Both the position numbers and the translations under genes were made by a program. 64,000 nt of DNA, taken from positions 62,001 to 126,000 of the forward strand of contig NZ_AQQX01000008.1 in assembly GCF_000768315.1 (NCBI RefSeq), given 5' to 3'. Shown here one piece after another: positions 43,532-52,965 of the stretch (positions are counted from its first letter, which is position 1; each line of letters starts with the position of its first letter). The notes below the pieces were generated by a model. The model was not told the DNA's origin. It worked only from the letters and a program-made list of their open reading frames with translations, and made no database searches. This DNA comes from Pseudooceanicola atlanticus. Its GTDB lineage: Bacteria > Pseudomonadota > Alphaproteobacteria > Rhodobacterales > Rhodobacteraceae.

Positions 43532-44233
43532 ATGAAAGACGGACCTGACATTGCCGCCCTTGCCGCGCTGATCGGCGATCCGGGGCGAGCCAACATGATG
43601 ACCGCGCTGATGGATGGCCGCGCGCTGAGCGCGGGCGAGTTGGCACGGGAAGGCGGCGTGAGCCTGCCCACGGCCAGCGGCCACCTGTCCCGGCTGGTCG
43701 AAGCGGGGCTGCTGCAGGTCGAACGGCAGGGGCGCCACCGCTACTTCCGCCTGGCGGGATCGGATGTGGCCGAGGCGCTTGAGGCGCTGATGGTGCTGGC
43801 GGAGGGACGCGGCCGCAAACGCGTGTGCACCGGCCCCCGCGATGCAGAGATGCGGCTGGCGCGCAGCTGCTACAAGCACCTGGCCGGAGAGCTGGGGGTG
43901 CGGATGTATGACAGCCTGCGCGCCGCACGTGCGATCGAAATGGGGCCGGAGGGGCTGCGCCTTGGCGACGGCGGGCGGGTGCAATTGACCGGGCTTGGCC
44001 TGCCCGATGCGGTGCTGCGGGCCCGCGCGCCGGTCTGTCGCGAATGCCTGGATTGGTCGGAACGGCGCATGCACCTGTCGGGGCCCTTGGGCACCGGGCT
44101 GCTGGCGCTGATCCTGGACAGGGGCTGGGCGCGCAGGGTGCCGGACAGCCGGGTGATCCGGTTCAGCCAGGCCGGGCGAACGGCCTTTGACGCAGCTTTT
44201 CCATTGCGCGAAGATGTCGATGTAGGAAATTGA
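43532..44233 (+). CDS. ArsR-like winged-helix regulator with a C-terminal extension
   Basis: 233 residues. The N-terminal HTH (LIGDPGRANMMTALMDGRALSAGELAREGGVSLPTASGHLSRLVEAGLLQVERQGRHRYFRL) is ArsR-like without the ELCVCD metal motif. The C-terminal 130 residues include VCRECLDWSERRMHLSGPLGTGLLALILDRGWARR with a C-x-x-C pair (CREC), perhaps metal- or redox-active. It is divergent from the NIPSNAP gene and ends at the tmRNA terminator. Twice the size of minimal ArsR, so this is a distinct subgroup. Confidence 0.87.
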   Translation: MKDGPDIAALAALIGDPGRANMMTALMDGRALSAGELAREGGVSLPTASGHLSRLVEAGLLQVERQGRHRYFRLAGSDVAEALEALMVLAEGRGRKRVCTGPRDAEMRLARSCYKHLAGELGVRMYDSLRAARAIEMGPEGLRLGDGGRVQLTGLGLPDAVLRARAPVCRECLDWSERRMHLSGPLGTGLLALILDRGWARRVPDSRVIRFSQAGRTAFDAAFPLREDVDVGN

Positions 44234-44546
44234 AAATGCAGGCTTCTGTTGCCAGGTGCCTGCGGACCCCGCCTAGATTTGCTAGAACCTAGGGCTTAAG
44301 TTTCGATTCCTCGAACTGCTTACGCAGCCAGAGCAACCGGAGCACGATTGTCGTTTGCAATTGTACTTTTCGGACCGGTAACGGTGGTACCTCACCGAGA
44401 CAAAGCAAACCCCTTTAGACGTCCGTCGATCCTATTTCGGCCCCATGATCCCCAAACGAAGGATGATTGGTGGAGCCGCCGGGTACCGCCCCCGGGTCCG
44501 AGCCGCTTATTACGAGCGCGTTTATGTCCATAGTCGGTTGCCCGAC
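44233..44546 (-). ncRNA. ssrA: tmRNA (ssrA), circularly permuted two-piece alphaproteobacterial type
   Basis: On the minus strand the acceptor piece comes first (about 44546 to 44468), with T-arm CCGGG-GGCGGTA-CCCGG and a 3' end CGGCTCC-A-CCA. A 23-base intervening segment follows (44467-44445), then the coding piece starting GGGGCCGAAATAGGATCGAC at 44444. GGGGCCG and CGGCTCC pair to rebuild the acceptor stem (one G-U), proving the permutation. The tag frame is at 44320-44358. The coding piece runs toward a GCAGGC/GCCTGC hairpin (44238-44263) and a short U-run; the exact mature 3' end is not determined. Rescues stalled ribosomes. Confidence 0.93.
44320..44358 (-). other. tmRNA tag reading frame, ANDNRAPVALAA
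   Basis: Resume codon GCA at 44358-44356, then AAC GAC AAT CGT GCT CCG GTT GCT CTG GCT GCG and TAA. The C-terminal LAA is the ClpX degron, and the AND start is the part contacted by SspB. The sspB gene lies at 41241. Confidence 0.95.
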
Positions 44547-44552
44547 AGCCGA

Positions 44553-44581
44553 GATATAGGGGCTGGGCCGGTGCTTTTCAA
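44553..44581 (-). promoter_or_regulatory. Predicted sigma-70 promoter of ssrA
   Basis: On the minus strand TTGAAA (44581-44576) and TATATC (44558-44553) are separated by 17 bases, giving a start near 44546. That agrees with an acceptor piece of about 79 nt. Confidence 0.65.
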
Positions 44582-44635
44582 CGGGGGAATTGCACGGGAT
44601 CGGTCGGATCGTGACGCGGATCCGGGCGCGAGGGG

Positions 44636-44671
44636 CGCTGCCCCCGGCCCGTCTGGGCACCGGGGGCAGCG
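44636..44671. terminator. Strong GC hairpin downstream of tyrS
   Basis: Perfect 12-bp stem CGCTGCCCCCGG / CCGGGGGCAGCG with a 12-base loop, 16 bases past the tyrS stop. No U-run on either strand. The left arm contains the same GGGGCGCTGCCCCC core as the element at 2131, so it may be a REP-type 3' stabiliser. Confidence 0.55.
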
Positions 44672-44686
44672 TAGTCTTTCCGGGGC

Positions 44687-45940
<1,254 letters not shown>

Positions 45941-46003
45941 ATCTCTTGTCCCGGTTGAAAGTGCACGGCATCTATAGGTGGCAGGCTGGCAAAGGAAAAG
46001 ACC

Positions 46004-47107
46004 ATGTCGAAGGCAGTGGCCAAGAAAGGTCCGGTAAGGGCGCTTGGGGCGATGTCCGGGACCTCTCTGGACGGGGTGGATGCGGCGGTGATCGTCACCG
46101 ACGGGCTGGATATCCTGGGATTCGGGGAAAGCGATTACCGCGAATACACCGAAGAGGAGCGCGCGGTGCTGAGCGCCGCCCTGGGCCTGTGGCCCGGCGA
46201 GGGCGAGGAGAAGGCCGCCGAGGTCGTAATGGCCGCGCACGAGGCGCTGCTGGGCCGGTTCCGCGATATCGACCTGGTGGGCTTTCATGGCCAGACCCTG
46301 GCGCATGAACCGCGCGGGCGGGGCACGCACCAGGTGGGCGATGGCGATGCGCTGGCCACGGCTCTGAACCTGCCTGTCGTGTGGGATTTCCGGTCCGCGG
46401 ATATCGAGATGGGCGGCGAAGGTGCGCCGCTGGCCTCGTTCTACCACCATGCCTGTGCCCGCTGGATCGGTGCGCAGGGGCCGGTGGCCTTCCTCAACAT
46501 GGGTGGCGTGGGCAACCTGACCTGGGTCGATCCGCGCATCGCCCGGCCCGAGGCGGAGGGCGCGCTGCTGTCTTTCGATACCGGGCCGGCCAATGCGCCG
46601 GTCAATGACCTGGTCTGGGCGCGGCGCGGCCTGGCTTATGACAAGGATGGCGAACTGGCGCGGCAGGGCGAGGTCGAGACCGGCGCGCTGGAGCTGTTCC
46701 TGGACGATCCCTATTTCAGCCGGATCCCGCCCAAGTCGCTGGACCGCAACGCCTTTCCCGAGATGATGTCTCTGGTGCGCGAGCTGAAGGACGAAGATGC
46801 CGCCGCGACCCTGATGGGCATGGCGGCGGCGGCGGTATTGCGCGGGATGGAGCATTGCCCCGAACCGCCCGAGATGTTGCTGGTCACCGGGGGCGGGCGC
46901 AAGAACCCGGTCCTGATGGAAATGCTGAGCGTGTCGCTGGACTGCCCGGTCCAGCCGGTCGAAGAGGTCGGGCTGGATGGCGACATGCTTGAGGCGCAGG
47001 CCTTCGGCTACCTGGCGGTGCGGGTGTCGCGGGGCTTGCCGACCTCGTGCCCGTCGACCACGGGCGTGAAGATGTCGGTCGGGGGCGGCAAGGTCAGCCG
47101 GCCCTAG
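46004..47107 (+). CDS. anmK: Anhydro-N-acetylmuramic acid kinase
   Basis: 367 residues. ASKHA-type signatures are [20 protein letters not shown] at the N-terminus, [77 protein letters not shown] and [17 protein letters not shown]. It phosphorylates and opens anhydroMurNAc to MurNAc-6-P in cell-wall recycling. Length matches the family. A GTSLDG loop binds ATP. No murQ neighbour is seen. Convergent with the YitT gene, 3 bases apart. Confidence 0.95.
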   Translation: MSKAVAKKGPVRALGAMSGTSLDGVDAAVIVTDGLDILGFGESDYREYTEEERAVLSAALGLWPGEGEEKAAEVVMAAHEALLGRFRDIDLVGFHGQTLAHEPRGRGTHQVGDGDALATALNLPVVWDFRSADIEMGGEGAPLASFYHHACARWIGAQGPVAFLNMGGVGNLTWVDPRIARPEAEGALLSFDTGPANAPVNDLVWARRGLAYDKDGELARQGEVETGALELFLDDPYFSRIPPKSLDRNAFPEMMSLVRELKDEDAAATLMGMAAAAVLRGMEHCPEPPEMLLVTGGGRKNPVLMEMLSVSLDCPVQPVEEVGLDGDMLEAQAFGYLAVRVSRGLPTSCPSTTGVKMSVGGGKVSRP

Positions 47108-47110
47108 GAC

Positions 47111-47737
47111 CTAGTCGGCGATGTAGCGGTCGCGGTCGTGATTGAAGGCGATGACGCCGTTCAGGACGACCGCGCCGAACAGCGAATAGAGCACGACATC
47201 CAGATCGAACAGGAAGAAGGCGGTGCCGAAGATCAGCCCGTCGGCGATCAGCTGCACATAGCCGGCGCGGAACCCCGTCTTGTCCTGCACCAGCAGCGCG
47301 ATCACGCCCAACCCTCCCAGCGACCCTTTGTGCCGGAACGTGCCCAGCAGGCCGAACCCGGTCAGCACTCCGAAGATCAGCGTGCCGAGGATCGGGTTGA
47401 GATAGGCGAAATTCATGCCCAACGGCAGGTAATCGACCAGCAGGGACAGCATGGTGACGCAAAAAATGGATTTCAGCGTGAATTCCGCCCCCAGCCGTTT
47501 CCAGGAAAAGGCGTAAAAGGGGATGTTCACGATGAAGAAGACCGTGCCGAAACTGTAGCCAGACAGGTAGCTGATGATCAGCGCGATGCCCGCGGTCTGG
47601 CCCGTCAGGAACCCCAGCGAGGCCAAGAAGGTCACCCCCACACCGGCGGTCAGCAGGGAAATCGTCAGGCCCTGCACATCCTCGATCCAGGTGTGCTTGT
47701 GACGGTATTCGGTGGGTATCGGAAATGGTGCCGGCAT
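47111..47737 (-). CDS. YitT-family membrane protein
   Basis: 208 residues with five or six membrane segments and family features: TWIEDVQGLTISLLTAGVGVTFLASLGFLTGQTAGIALIISYLSGYSFGTVFFIVNIPFYAFSWKRLGAEFTLKS, the PFYAFSWKRLG loop, and the HKGSLGGLGVIALL segment. YitT proteins (DUF161) are five- to six-pass inner-membrane proteins with unknown transport role. The gene is monocistronic, and its upstream region has the palindrome CGTTGAC-CT-GTCAACG at 47760-47775. Confidence 0.88.
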   Translation of the reverse strand: MPAPFPIPTEYRHKHTWIEDVQGLTISLLTAGVGVTFLASLGFLTGQTAGIALIISYLSGYSFGTVFFIVNIPFYAFSWKRLGAEFTLKSIFCVTMLSLLVDYLPLGMNFAYLNPILGTLIFGVLTGFGLLGTFRHKGSLGGLGVIALLVQDKTGFRAGYVQLIADGLIFGTAFFLFDLDVVLYSLFGAVVLNGVIAFNHDRDRYIAD

Positions 47738-47759
47738 GATCCGAGTTTTGGGTCAGGCC

Positions 47760-47775
47760 CGTTGACCTGTCAACG
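47760..47775. promoter_or_regulatory. Palindrome CGTTGAC-CT-GTCAACG upstream of yitT-like gene
   Basis: Perfect 7-bp arms with a 2-base centre, 22 bases upstream of the YitT start and 140 bases from the divergent PfpI-type gene. TTGAC on the plus strand could also be part of a -35 box. Regulator unknown. Confidence 0.45.
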
Positions 47776-47914
47776 CGTAACGCAGGGTCCGGGTGCGCGT
47801 ACGCATCGGCTGATTTCGTCCTGTGCATCCGCGCGGTGGAACAGGGGCTGTGGGGAGGTCGTTAACCAAATGACGGGGCGCGGCCCCGACCCAAATGAGC
47901 AAAGGAGGCTGAAA

Positions 47915-48475
47915 ATGCCCGATATCAAATCCGCACGCATTGCGATCCTCGCCACGAACGGCTTCGAGCAGAGCGAACTGGAAGTGCCTCGCGACAAGAT
48001 GAGCGAGGCGGGCTCCGAGGTGCATGTCATCTCTCCGGACGGGCAGCCGATCACGGGCTGGGAAGATACCGACTGGGGCGAAGAAGTGTCCGTTCAGAAA
48101 TCCCTCGAAGACGCCAAGATCGGCGATTATGACGCGCTGGTCCTGCCAGGTGGCCAGATCAATCCCGACATCCTGCGGACCATGCCCGAAGCGGTCGATT
48201 TCGTCCGTGGCTTCTACGATGCCGGCAAGGTCGTCGCAGCGATCTGCCATGCGCCGTGGCTGCTGGTCGAGGCGGATATCGTGAAGGGGCGCGCCGTGAC
48301 CTCCTATCCGTCGGTGAAGACCGACGTGAAGAACGCAGGCGGTCAGTGGGAAGACAGCGAAGTGGTGGCCGATCAGGGCATCGTCACCTCGCGCAACCCT
48401 GGCGATCTGGACGCGTTCTGCGCCAAGATCGTCGAAGAGGTCGAAGAAGGCCTGCACACCCGCCGCGCGGCCTGA
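47915..48475 (+). CDS. DJ-1/PfpI-family protein (YhbO-like)
   Basis: 186 residues from ATG 47915 with AAAGGAGG upstream. The flavodoxin-like fold shows ARIAILATNGFEQSELEVPRDKMSEAGSEVHVIS, YDALVLPGGQINPDIL and the nucleophile elbow VAAICHAPWLLVEADIVKGR (AICHAP with catalytic Cys and adjacent His), then ITSRNPGDLDAFC. This group includes YhbO and PfpI, linked to protein or nucleotide deglycation and stress, with the exact activity debated. It ends at a strong terminator (48501-48531). The frame is open upstream, but that part is antisense to YitT. Confidence 0.92.
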   Translation: MPDIKSARIAILATNGFEQSELEVPRDKMSEAGSEVHVISPDGQPITGWEDTDWGEEVSVQKSLEDAKIGDYDALVLPGGQINPDILRTMPEAVDFVRGFYDAGKVVAAICHAPWLLVEADIVKGRAVTSYPSVKTDVKNAGGQWEDSEVVADQGIVTSRNPGDLDAFCAKIVEEVEEGLHTRRAA

Positions 48476-48500
48476 GCATCACGTATCAGCTGAAACGGAG

Positions 48501-48531
48501 CGTCCGTCCCGATCGGGGCGGGCGTTTTTTT
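48501..48531 (+). terminator. Intrinsic terminator of the PfpI-type gene
   Basis: CGTCCGTCCC-GATC-GGGGCGGGCG stem with two G-U pairs, then seven T (48525-48531). The T-run overlaps the stop codon of the convergent gene at 48530. Confidence 0.88.
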
Positions 48532-49177
48532 AGTCGTGGTCGCGGATTTCTTCGACGTAGCGATGGTCGGCGACATGGCGGTCGTCGTGACTGAGATAAA
48601 GCTCGATCGCCATGACCCGCGCCAAGCGCGTATCGCGCAGGTAAGGCGCGGCTATTTCTGTCTCCGCATCGGGCGGCAGGTCCGGTAGTGGCGCATAGAA
48701 TCGCAGATTGGCATCGAGCGTGTCGTGGCCTGAGGACGCAAAGGCCCGGGCCAGATCGCGCCGCATCGCGCGGATCAGGGCTGTGGACGGCATGAAAAGG
48801 TGTCGGGTCAGCAGGTAGGGATAGGGCGTCCCGTCCTGCGCCACGGCGAAGCGGCGTTCCAGTTGCAGCACCGATACGCCATGCGGGTTGTCATGCGCGC
48901 CGTGGAACAGATCGTTCGGATGGGCGCGCGGCGGCTCTGCCGAGAAATCTGGCGGCAGGTGCTTGAACGCACTGTCGGGGCGCAGCATCGGAACGGGCAG
49001 GGTGTCCAGCCCGCCGGGGCGCAGCGTCACGGTGAACAGCACCCAAGGCAGGTTCGGCGAAGGCGCGTCGCGCCGGATCCGGAGGGGATGAAACAGCTCG
49101 ACCAGCCTGTCGGTCAGGCTGGTCAGCCAGCCGGCCCCACGTGGACGGGGGCCGGTGTCATCAGCGTTGCGCAGCAT
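48530..49177 (-). CDS. Hypothetical protein
   Basis: 215 residues. It is soluble, with no signal peptide, and rich in Arg, Pro, His and Asp (PRPRGAGWLTSLTDRLVELFHPLRIRRDAPSPNLPWVLFTVTLRPGG). The C-terminal half (LLTRHLFMPSTALIRAMRRDLARAFASSGHDTLDANLRFYAPLPDLPPDAETEIAAPYLRDTRLARVMAIELYLSHDDRHVADHRYVEE) looks like a folded alpha/beta unit. I recognise no family. Codon use looks normal for the genome. It sits 10 bases upstream of icd's 3' end on the same strand, so it may be transcribed as icd read-through. Function unknown. Confidence 0.72.
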   Translation of the reverse strand: MLRNADDTGPRPRGAGWLTSLTDRLVELFHPLRIRRDAPSPNLPWVLFTVTLRPGGLDTLPVPMLRPDSAFKHLPPDFSAEPPRAHPNDLFHGAHDNPHGVSVLQLERRFAVAQDGTPYPYLLTRHLFMPSTALIRAMRRDLARAFASSGHDTLDANLRFYAPLPDLPPDAETEIAAPYLRDTRLARVMAIELYLSHDDRHVADHRYVEEIRDHD

Positions 49178-49186
49178 CCTGAAAGG

Positions 49187-50401
49187 TTAGCCAGACAGGG
49201 CCTTGTTCAGGTTCTGGTCGATCTTTTCGAGGAAACCCATCGTCGTCAGCCAGCCCTGATCGGGCCCGACAAGCAGGGCAAGGTCCTTGGTCATGTGACC
49301 GTTTTCCACCGTTTCGACGATCACCTTTTCCAGGGTCGTGGCGAAGGCCATGAGCGCGGTGTTCTCGTCCAGCTTGGCCCGATGCTTCAGGCCGCCGGTC
49401 CAAGCGTAGATCGAGGCGATGGAATTGGTCGAAGTCGCCTCTCCGGCCTGATGCTGGCGATAATGGCGGGTGACGGTGCCATGGGCGGCCTCGGCCTCCA
49501 CGATCTTGCCGTCAGGGGTCATCAACTGAGAGGTCATCAGACCAAGCGAGCCGAAGCCCTGCGCCACGGTGTCGGATTGCACGTCACCGTCGTAGTTCTT
49601 GCAGGCCCAGACAAAACCGCCGTTCCACTTCATGCAGCAGGCGACCATGTCGTCGATCAGGCGGTGCTCGTACCAGATCTTGGCCTTCTTGAATTCTTCC
49701 TCGAACTCCTCCTCGTAAACCTTTTGGAACAGGTCCTTAAATCGGCCGTCATAGGCCTTGAGGATGGTGTTCTTGGTCGACAGGTAGACCGGCCAGCCCA
49801 GCATCAGCCCGTAGTTGAAGGACGCGCGGGCGAAGTCGATGATCGAGGCGTCGAGGTTGTACATCGCCTGGTAGACACCGGCATCGGGGGCGTCGAAAAC
49901 CTCTTTCTCGATCACGGTGCCGTCAGTGCCTTCGAATTTCATCGTCAGCTTGCCGGCGCCGGGAAAATGGAAATCGGTGGCCTTGTACTGGTCGCCGAAG
50001 GCATGGCGCCCGATCACGATCGGACGGGTCCAGCCGGGGACAAGGCGCGGCACGTTGCGGCAGATGATCGGCTGACGGAAGACGACGCCGCCCAGGATGT
50101 TGCGGATGGTCCCGTTGGGGGACTTCCACATCTTCTTGAGGCCGAATTCCTCGACCCGGGCCTCGTCGGGGGTGATGGTGGCACATTTGACCGCGACGCC
50201 GACCTCCTTGGTCTTCATGGCGGCGTCGATGGTGATCTGATCCTCGGTCCGGTCCCGTTCCTCGATCCCGAGATCGTAATAGAGCAGGTCGATGTCCAGG
50301 TAGGGCTCGATCAGCTTTTCCTTGATAAAGGACCAGATGATGCGAGTCATCTCGTCCCCGTCCATTTCGACGATGGGGTTGTCTACCTTGATCTTGGTCA
50401 T
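49187..50401 (-). CDS. icd: NADP-dependent isocitrate dehydrogenase
   Basis: 404 residues of the eukaryote-like, dimeric family (as in IDH1). It shows [95 protein letters not shown] (the KSPNGTIRN substrate loop) and [32 protein letters not shown]. It converts isocitrate to 2-oxoglutarate with NADPH formation. The imperfect palindrome at 50468-50483 lies upstream. Start GGGGGCCCCCATG has a poor Shine-Dalgarno. Confidence 0.97.
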   Translation of the reverse strand: MTKIKVDNPIVEMDGDEMTRIIWSFIKEKLIEPYLDIDLLYYDLGIEERDRTEDQITIDAAMKTKEVGVAVKCATITPDEARVEEFGLKKMWKSPNGTIRNILGGVVFRQPIICRNVPRLVPGWTRPIVIGRHAFGDQYKATDFHFPGAGKLTMKFEGTDGTVIEKEVFDAPDAGVYQAMYNLDASIIDFARASFNYGLMLGWPVYLSTKNTILKAYDGRFKDLFQKVYEEEFEEEFKKAKIWYEHRLIDDMVACCMKWNGGFVWACKNYDGDVQSDTVAQGFGSLGLMTSQLMTPDGKIVEAEAAHGTVTRHYRQHQAGEATSTNSIASIYAWTGGLKHRAKLDENTALMAFATTLEKVIVETVENGHMTKDLALLVGPDQGWLTTMGFLEKIDQNLNKALSG

Positions 50402-50467
50402 GGGGGCCCCCTGAGGCTGGTGAGGTATATCCGCGTGTTAGCGCATTCCGCCCCGCCGGGGAAGAAT

Positions 50468-50483
50468 GTATACATATGCATAC
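50468..50483. promoter_or_regulatory. Near-palindrome GTATACATATGCATAC upstream of icd
   Basis: Sixteen bases with one mismatched pair, 67-82 bases upstream of the icd start. The GTATAC half resembles operators of some GntR-family regulators, but no such gene is in the window. It also lies just downstream of the MFS gene stop at 50505. Confidence 0.35.
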
Positions 50484-50504
50484 CGAATAAATCTTAACTT
50501 CAGG

Positions 50505-51728
50505 TCAATCCGCGGGCGACCTGACCTGAGAGGGGCGATCCAGGTGGCGCATCCGGATCAGGAACGGCATCGCGGCCGCCAGCAGGATCAGCGTTCCGAG
50601 GATCTGGGGCATGGTCGTTTCGTTGAACATCTGCGCGATGATCGTCGACACGATGCCGGCCAGGATGGTGGCGATGGCCCCCATGACCGACGCGGCCAAG
50701 CCGGCAATATGGCCCAGCGGCTCCATCGCGAGGGCGTTCAGGTTCCCCACGGTCAGGCCCATCTGGTAGAAGACGGACGTCTGCCAGATCACGTAGGCCC
50801 AGAAGTAGAGCGGCCCGTCCGATCCCAGCACGGTCAGCACCAGCATCAGCGCGGTGATGCCCAGCACCACCGACATCGACAGGGTAACGATGGCGCGCAT
50901 GCCGTAGCGCATGACGAAGGTCGCGTTCACCAGCGAGGACGTAGCGCAGAAGCCGCCGATGATGAAGAAATAGAGCGCGAATTCCTCTTCCCGGCCGAAG
51001 ATCAGATCGAAGGTCGGCTGGATCAGCGAGATCGAGGTGAAGAGCACCGAGAAGATCATGATCTGCACGTAGATCGAATTGCGCACCATCGGGATCGCCA
51101 TCATTTCCTTCAGGGCAAGCCAGAGCGCCGAGGCACTGAAGGGGCGGCGTGCCGAGGGCGGCAGCGGTTCGGTCAGACGCAGCCCGAACCAGGTGGTCGA
51201 GATGAAGGCGAAGACCAGGAAGGCGACGAAAATGCCGCGCCAGCTGCTGAGTTCGATGATGCCGGTGCCCAGAAGCGGGGCGAGGGCAGGGACGATGGTG
51301 AAGACCATCATGATGAACGAGATCAACCGCGCCATTTCGCGTCCCGCGTAAAGATCACGTACGATGGCGATCGAGATGACCCGCGGCCCGGCTGCCCCGA
51401 TGCCCTGGATCACGCGGGCGGCGACGATCAGCTCGATGGTGGGCGCGGCCCAGGCCAGAACGGCGCCCAGGATATACAGAGCGGCCCCCAGGAAGACGAT
51501 GCTCTTGCGTCCGAACGTGTCCGACAGCGGGCCGCTGAACAGCGTCCCGAGCCCCATCCCGACCATGAAGGCCGACAGAATCAGCTGCGCCCGGTTCGGA
51601 TTGTCCGGCACCAGTTCGGCCGCGATGTCGGGCATCGCGGGCAGCATGCTGTCGATGGAGAAGGCAACGGTCGCCACCATCATGGCCATCATGGCCACGA
51701 ATTCGAACGGGGAAATCTTGGATTGCAT
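50505..51728 (-). CDS. Bcr/CflA-type MFS drug efflux transporter
   Basis: 407 residues, 12 membrane segments. The segment-1 motif EFVAMMAMMVATVAFSIDSMLPAMPDIAAEL is typical of Bcr/CflA. Then come GMGLGTLFSGPLSDTFGRKSIVFLGAALYILGAVLAW (MFS motif A) and GIGAAGPRVISIAIVRDLYAGREMARLISFIMMVFTIVPALAPLLGTGI (motif C-like, drug/proton antiport). It likely exports drugs or small solutes. Monocistronic, upstream of icd on the same strand. The substrate cannot be predicted. Confidence 0.92.
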   Translation of the reverse strand: MQSKISPFEFVAMMAMMVATVAFSIDSMLPAMPDIAAELVPDNPNRAQLILSAFMVGMGLGTLFSGPLSDTFGRKSIVFLGAALYILGAVLAWAAPTIELIVAARVIQGIGAAGPRVISIAIVRDLYAGREMARLISFIMMVFTIVPALAPLLGTGIIELSSWRGIFVAFLVFAFISTTWFGLRLTEPLPPSARRPFSASALWLALKEMMAIPMVRNSIYVQIMIFSVLFTSISLIQPTFDLIFGREEEFALYFFIIGGFCATSSLVNATFVMRYGMRAIVTLSMSVVLGITALMLVLTVLGSDGPLYFWAYVIWQTSVFYQMGLTVGNLNALAMEPLGHIAGLAASVMGAIATILAGIVSTIIAQMFNETTMPQILGTLILLAAAMPFLIRMRHLDRPSQVRSPAD

Positions 51729-51826
51729 CAGACGCTCCGGTCTTCGTGATACGGGCTGCTAGCACGATCCCCCGTGAAGCGCCACGCAGAGCGGCTGTGC
51801 ATAAATGTAAGAGCGGGGGTTTGAAA

Positions 51827-52270
51827 TCAGTCCAGTGGCTTGGCCATGTAGACCCGCGGCAGGCCGTGTTCGGTCACCCTGTGCGTCTCTTCATAGCCCA
51901 TGGCACGATAAATCTGCTGGTTCCGAACCATGCCCGCATGGGTGTAGAGCCGGATCCGCGACAACCCGAGGGCGCGGGTGCTGTCTTCGGCAAATCGCAT
52001 CAGAGCGCTGCCATGCCCCTGGCCCTGATGCGCGGGGTCGAGTGCCATGTTTTCCAGCAACATGGCGTCGTCTTCGGGGATCAGGACGATCAGGCCGACC
52101 GGCATCGGTGCATCCAGGATATGGGCGTGGCCGCTGGCGAGGACCTGTTCGTAATCCTCCAGCATCGGGCCGGGGGTCTGGCCGATTTCGGCGATATAGG
52201 GACCATAGGCGGCAGCCACGATCTGGCGCACGCGGTCCAGGTCCTGTGGTGTGGCCGGGCGGATCGGCAT
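51827..52270 (-). CDS. GNAT-family N-acetyltransferase
   Basis: 147 residues from ATG 52268-52270, giving MPIRPATPQDLDRVRQIVAAAY, a usual GNAT N-terminus. The acetyl-CoA loop is NMALDPAHQGQGHGSALMRFAEDSTRALG (Q/R-x-x-G-x-G/A form QGQGHG), and the C-terminus LYTHAGMVRNQQIYRAMGYEETHR has the late Tyr/Asn region. Substrate unknown. Seven bases separate it from the DsbA-like gene upstream, so the two are co-transcribed. The frame extends further upstream as antisense to that gene. Confidence 0.9.
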   Translation of the reverse strand: MPIRPATPQDLDRVRQIVAAAYGPYIAEIGQTPGPMLEDYEQVLASGHAHILDAPMPVGLIVLIPEDDAMLLENMALDPAHQGQGHGSALMRFAEDSTRALGLSRIRLYTHAGMVRNQQIYRAMGYEETHRVTEHGLPRVYMAKPLD

Positions 52271-52277
52271 GGCGGAC

Positions 52278-52922
52278 CTATTCGGCCGCGAGGCCTTCGG
52301 CGATCTCGTCGATGACCTTGACCCACAGGTCGGGCGGCTGCGCGCCCGGTACCGCATGGCGGGAGGCGACGATGAAGGTCGGCACGGCGCTGACGCCCAT
52401 TTCGCGGGAATGCGCATCGCGGTCGCGGATCAACTGTTCATCGGCATCGCTGTCCAGCAGGCGGCGCACGACGGCGGCGTCCATGCCGGCGCCATCAGCG
52501 ATATCCGACAGTACGTCGCGGTCGCCGATATCCCGGCCATCGCGGAAATTGGCCGCGAACAGCGCGTCGACGATCTCGGGCTGGCATTCCTCGATCCCGG
52601 CCCAATGGATCAGACGGTGCGCATCCAGCGTGTTGGGCGTGCGGGTGATCGCATCAAGGTTCATCTCGACGCCCGCCTCCTTGGCGTGCTGTCCGATCTG
52701 GGCATAGACCTGATCCGCGCGCTCCGGCCCGCCGAATTTCTGCGCCAGGTAATCGCGCCGGTCCATACCGTCGCGGGGCATGTCCGGGTTCAGCTGGAAA
52801 GGGTGCCATTCGATCATGAAACCATGGTCGGGCCGCTGTTCCAGGGCGCGTTCCAGCTGGACCTTGCCGATCATGCACCAGGGGCAGATCGGGTCGGAAA
52901 GAATGTCGAGCTTGACGGCCAT
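52278..52922 (-). CDS. DsbA-family oxidoreductase (FrnE-like)
   Basis: 214 residues from ATG 52920-52922. The thioredoxin-fold N-terminus LDILSDPICPWCMIGKVQLERAL carries the CPWC redox pair, with IEWHPFQLNPDMP, a long helical insert, and the cis-Pro loop GVSAVPTFIVASRHAVPGAQPPDLW. This is the FrnE/2-hydroxychromene isomerase side of the DsbA superfamily, cytosolic because no signal peptide is present. It acts as a disulfide oxidoreductase or isomerase, perhaps on oxidised thiols. Shares an operon with the GNAT gene. Confidence 0.92.
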   Translation of the reverse strand: MAVKLDILSDPICPWCMIGKVQLERALEQRPDHGFMIEWHPFQLNPDMPRDGMDRRDYLAQKFGGPERADQVYAQIGQHAKEAGVEMNLDAITRTPNTLDAHRLIHWAGIEECQPEIVDALFAANFRDGRDIGDRDVLSDIADGAGMDAAVVRRLLDSDADEQLIRDRDAHSREMGVSAVPTFIVASRHAVPGAQPPDLWVKVIDEIAEGLAAE

Positions 52923-52965
52923 GGGGCGCTCCTTTCTGTGAAGCGTGTCGTGGGGCGGTGTGGGG

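Noticed and set aside
44348-44533. Small open frames inside the tmRNA region on the plus strand
   Set aside because: The region is explained base by base by the permuted tmRNA on the minus strand.
45941-46855. Upstream extension of tyrS by some 300 codons
   Set aside because: The extension is antisense to anmK. The ATG at 45938-45940 gives the family N-terminus.
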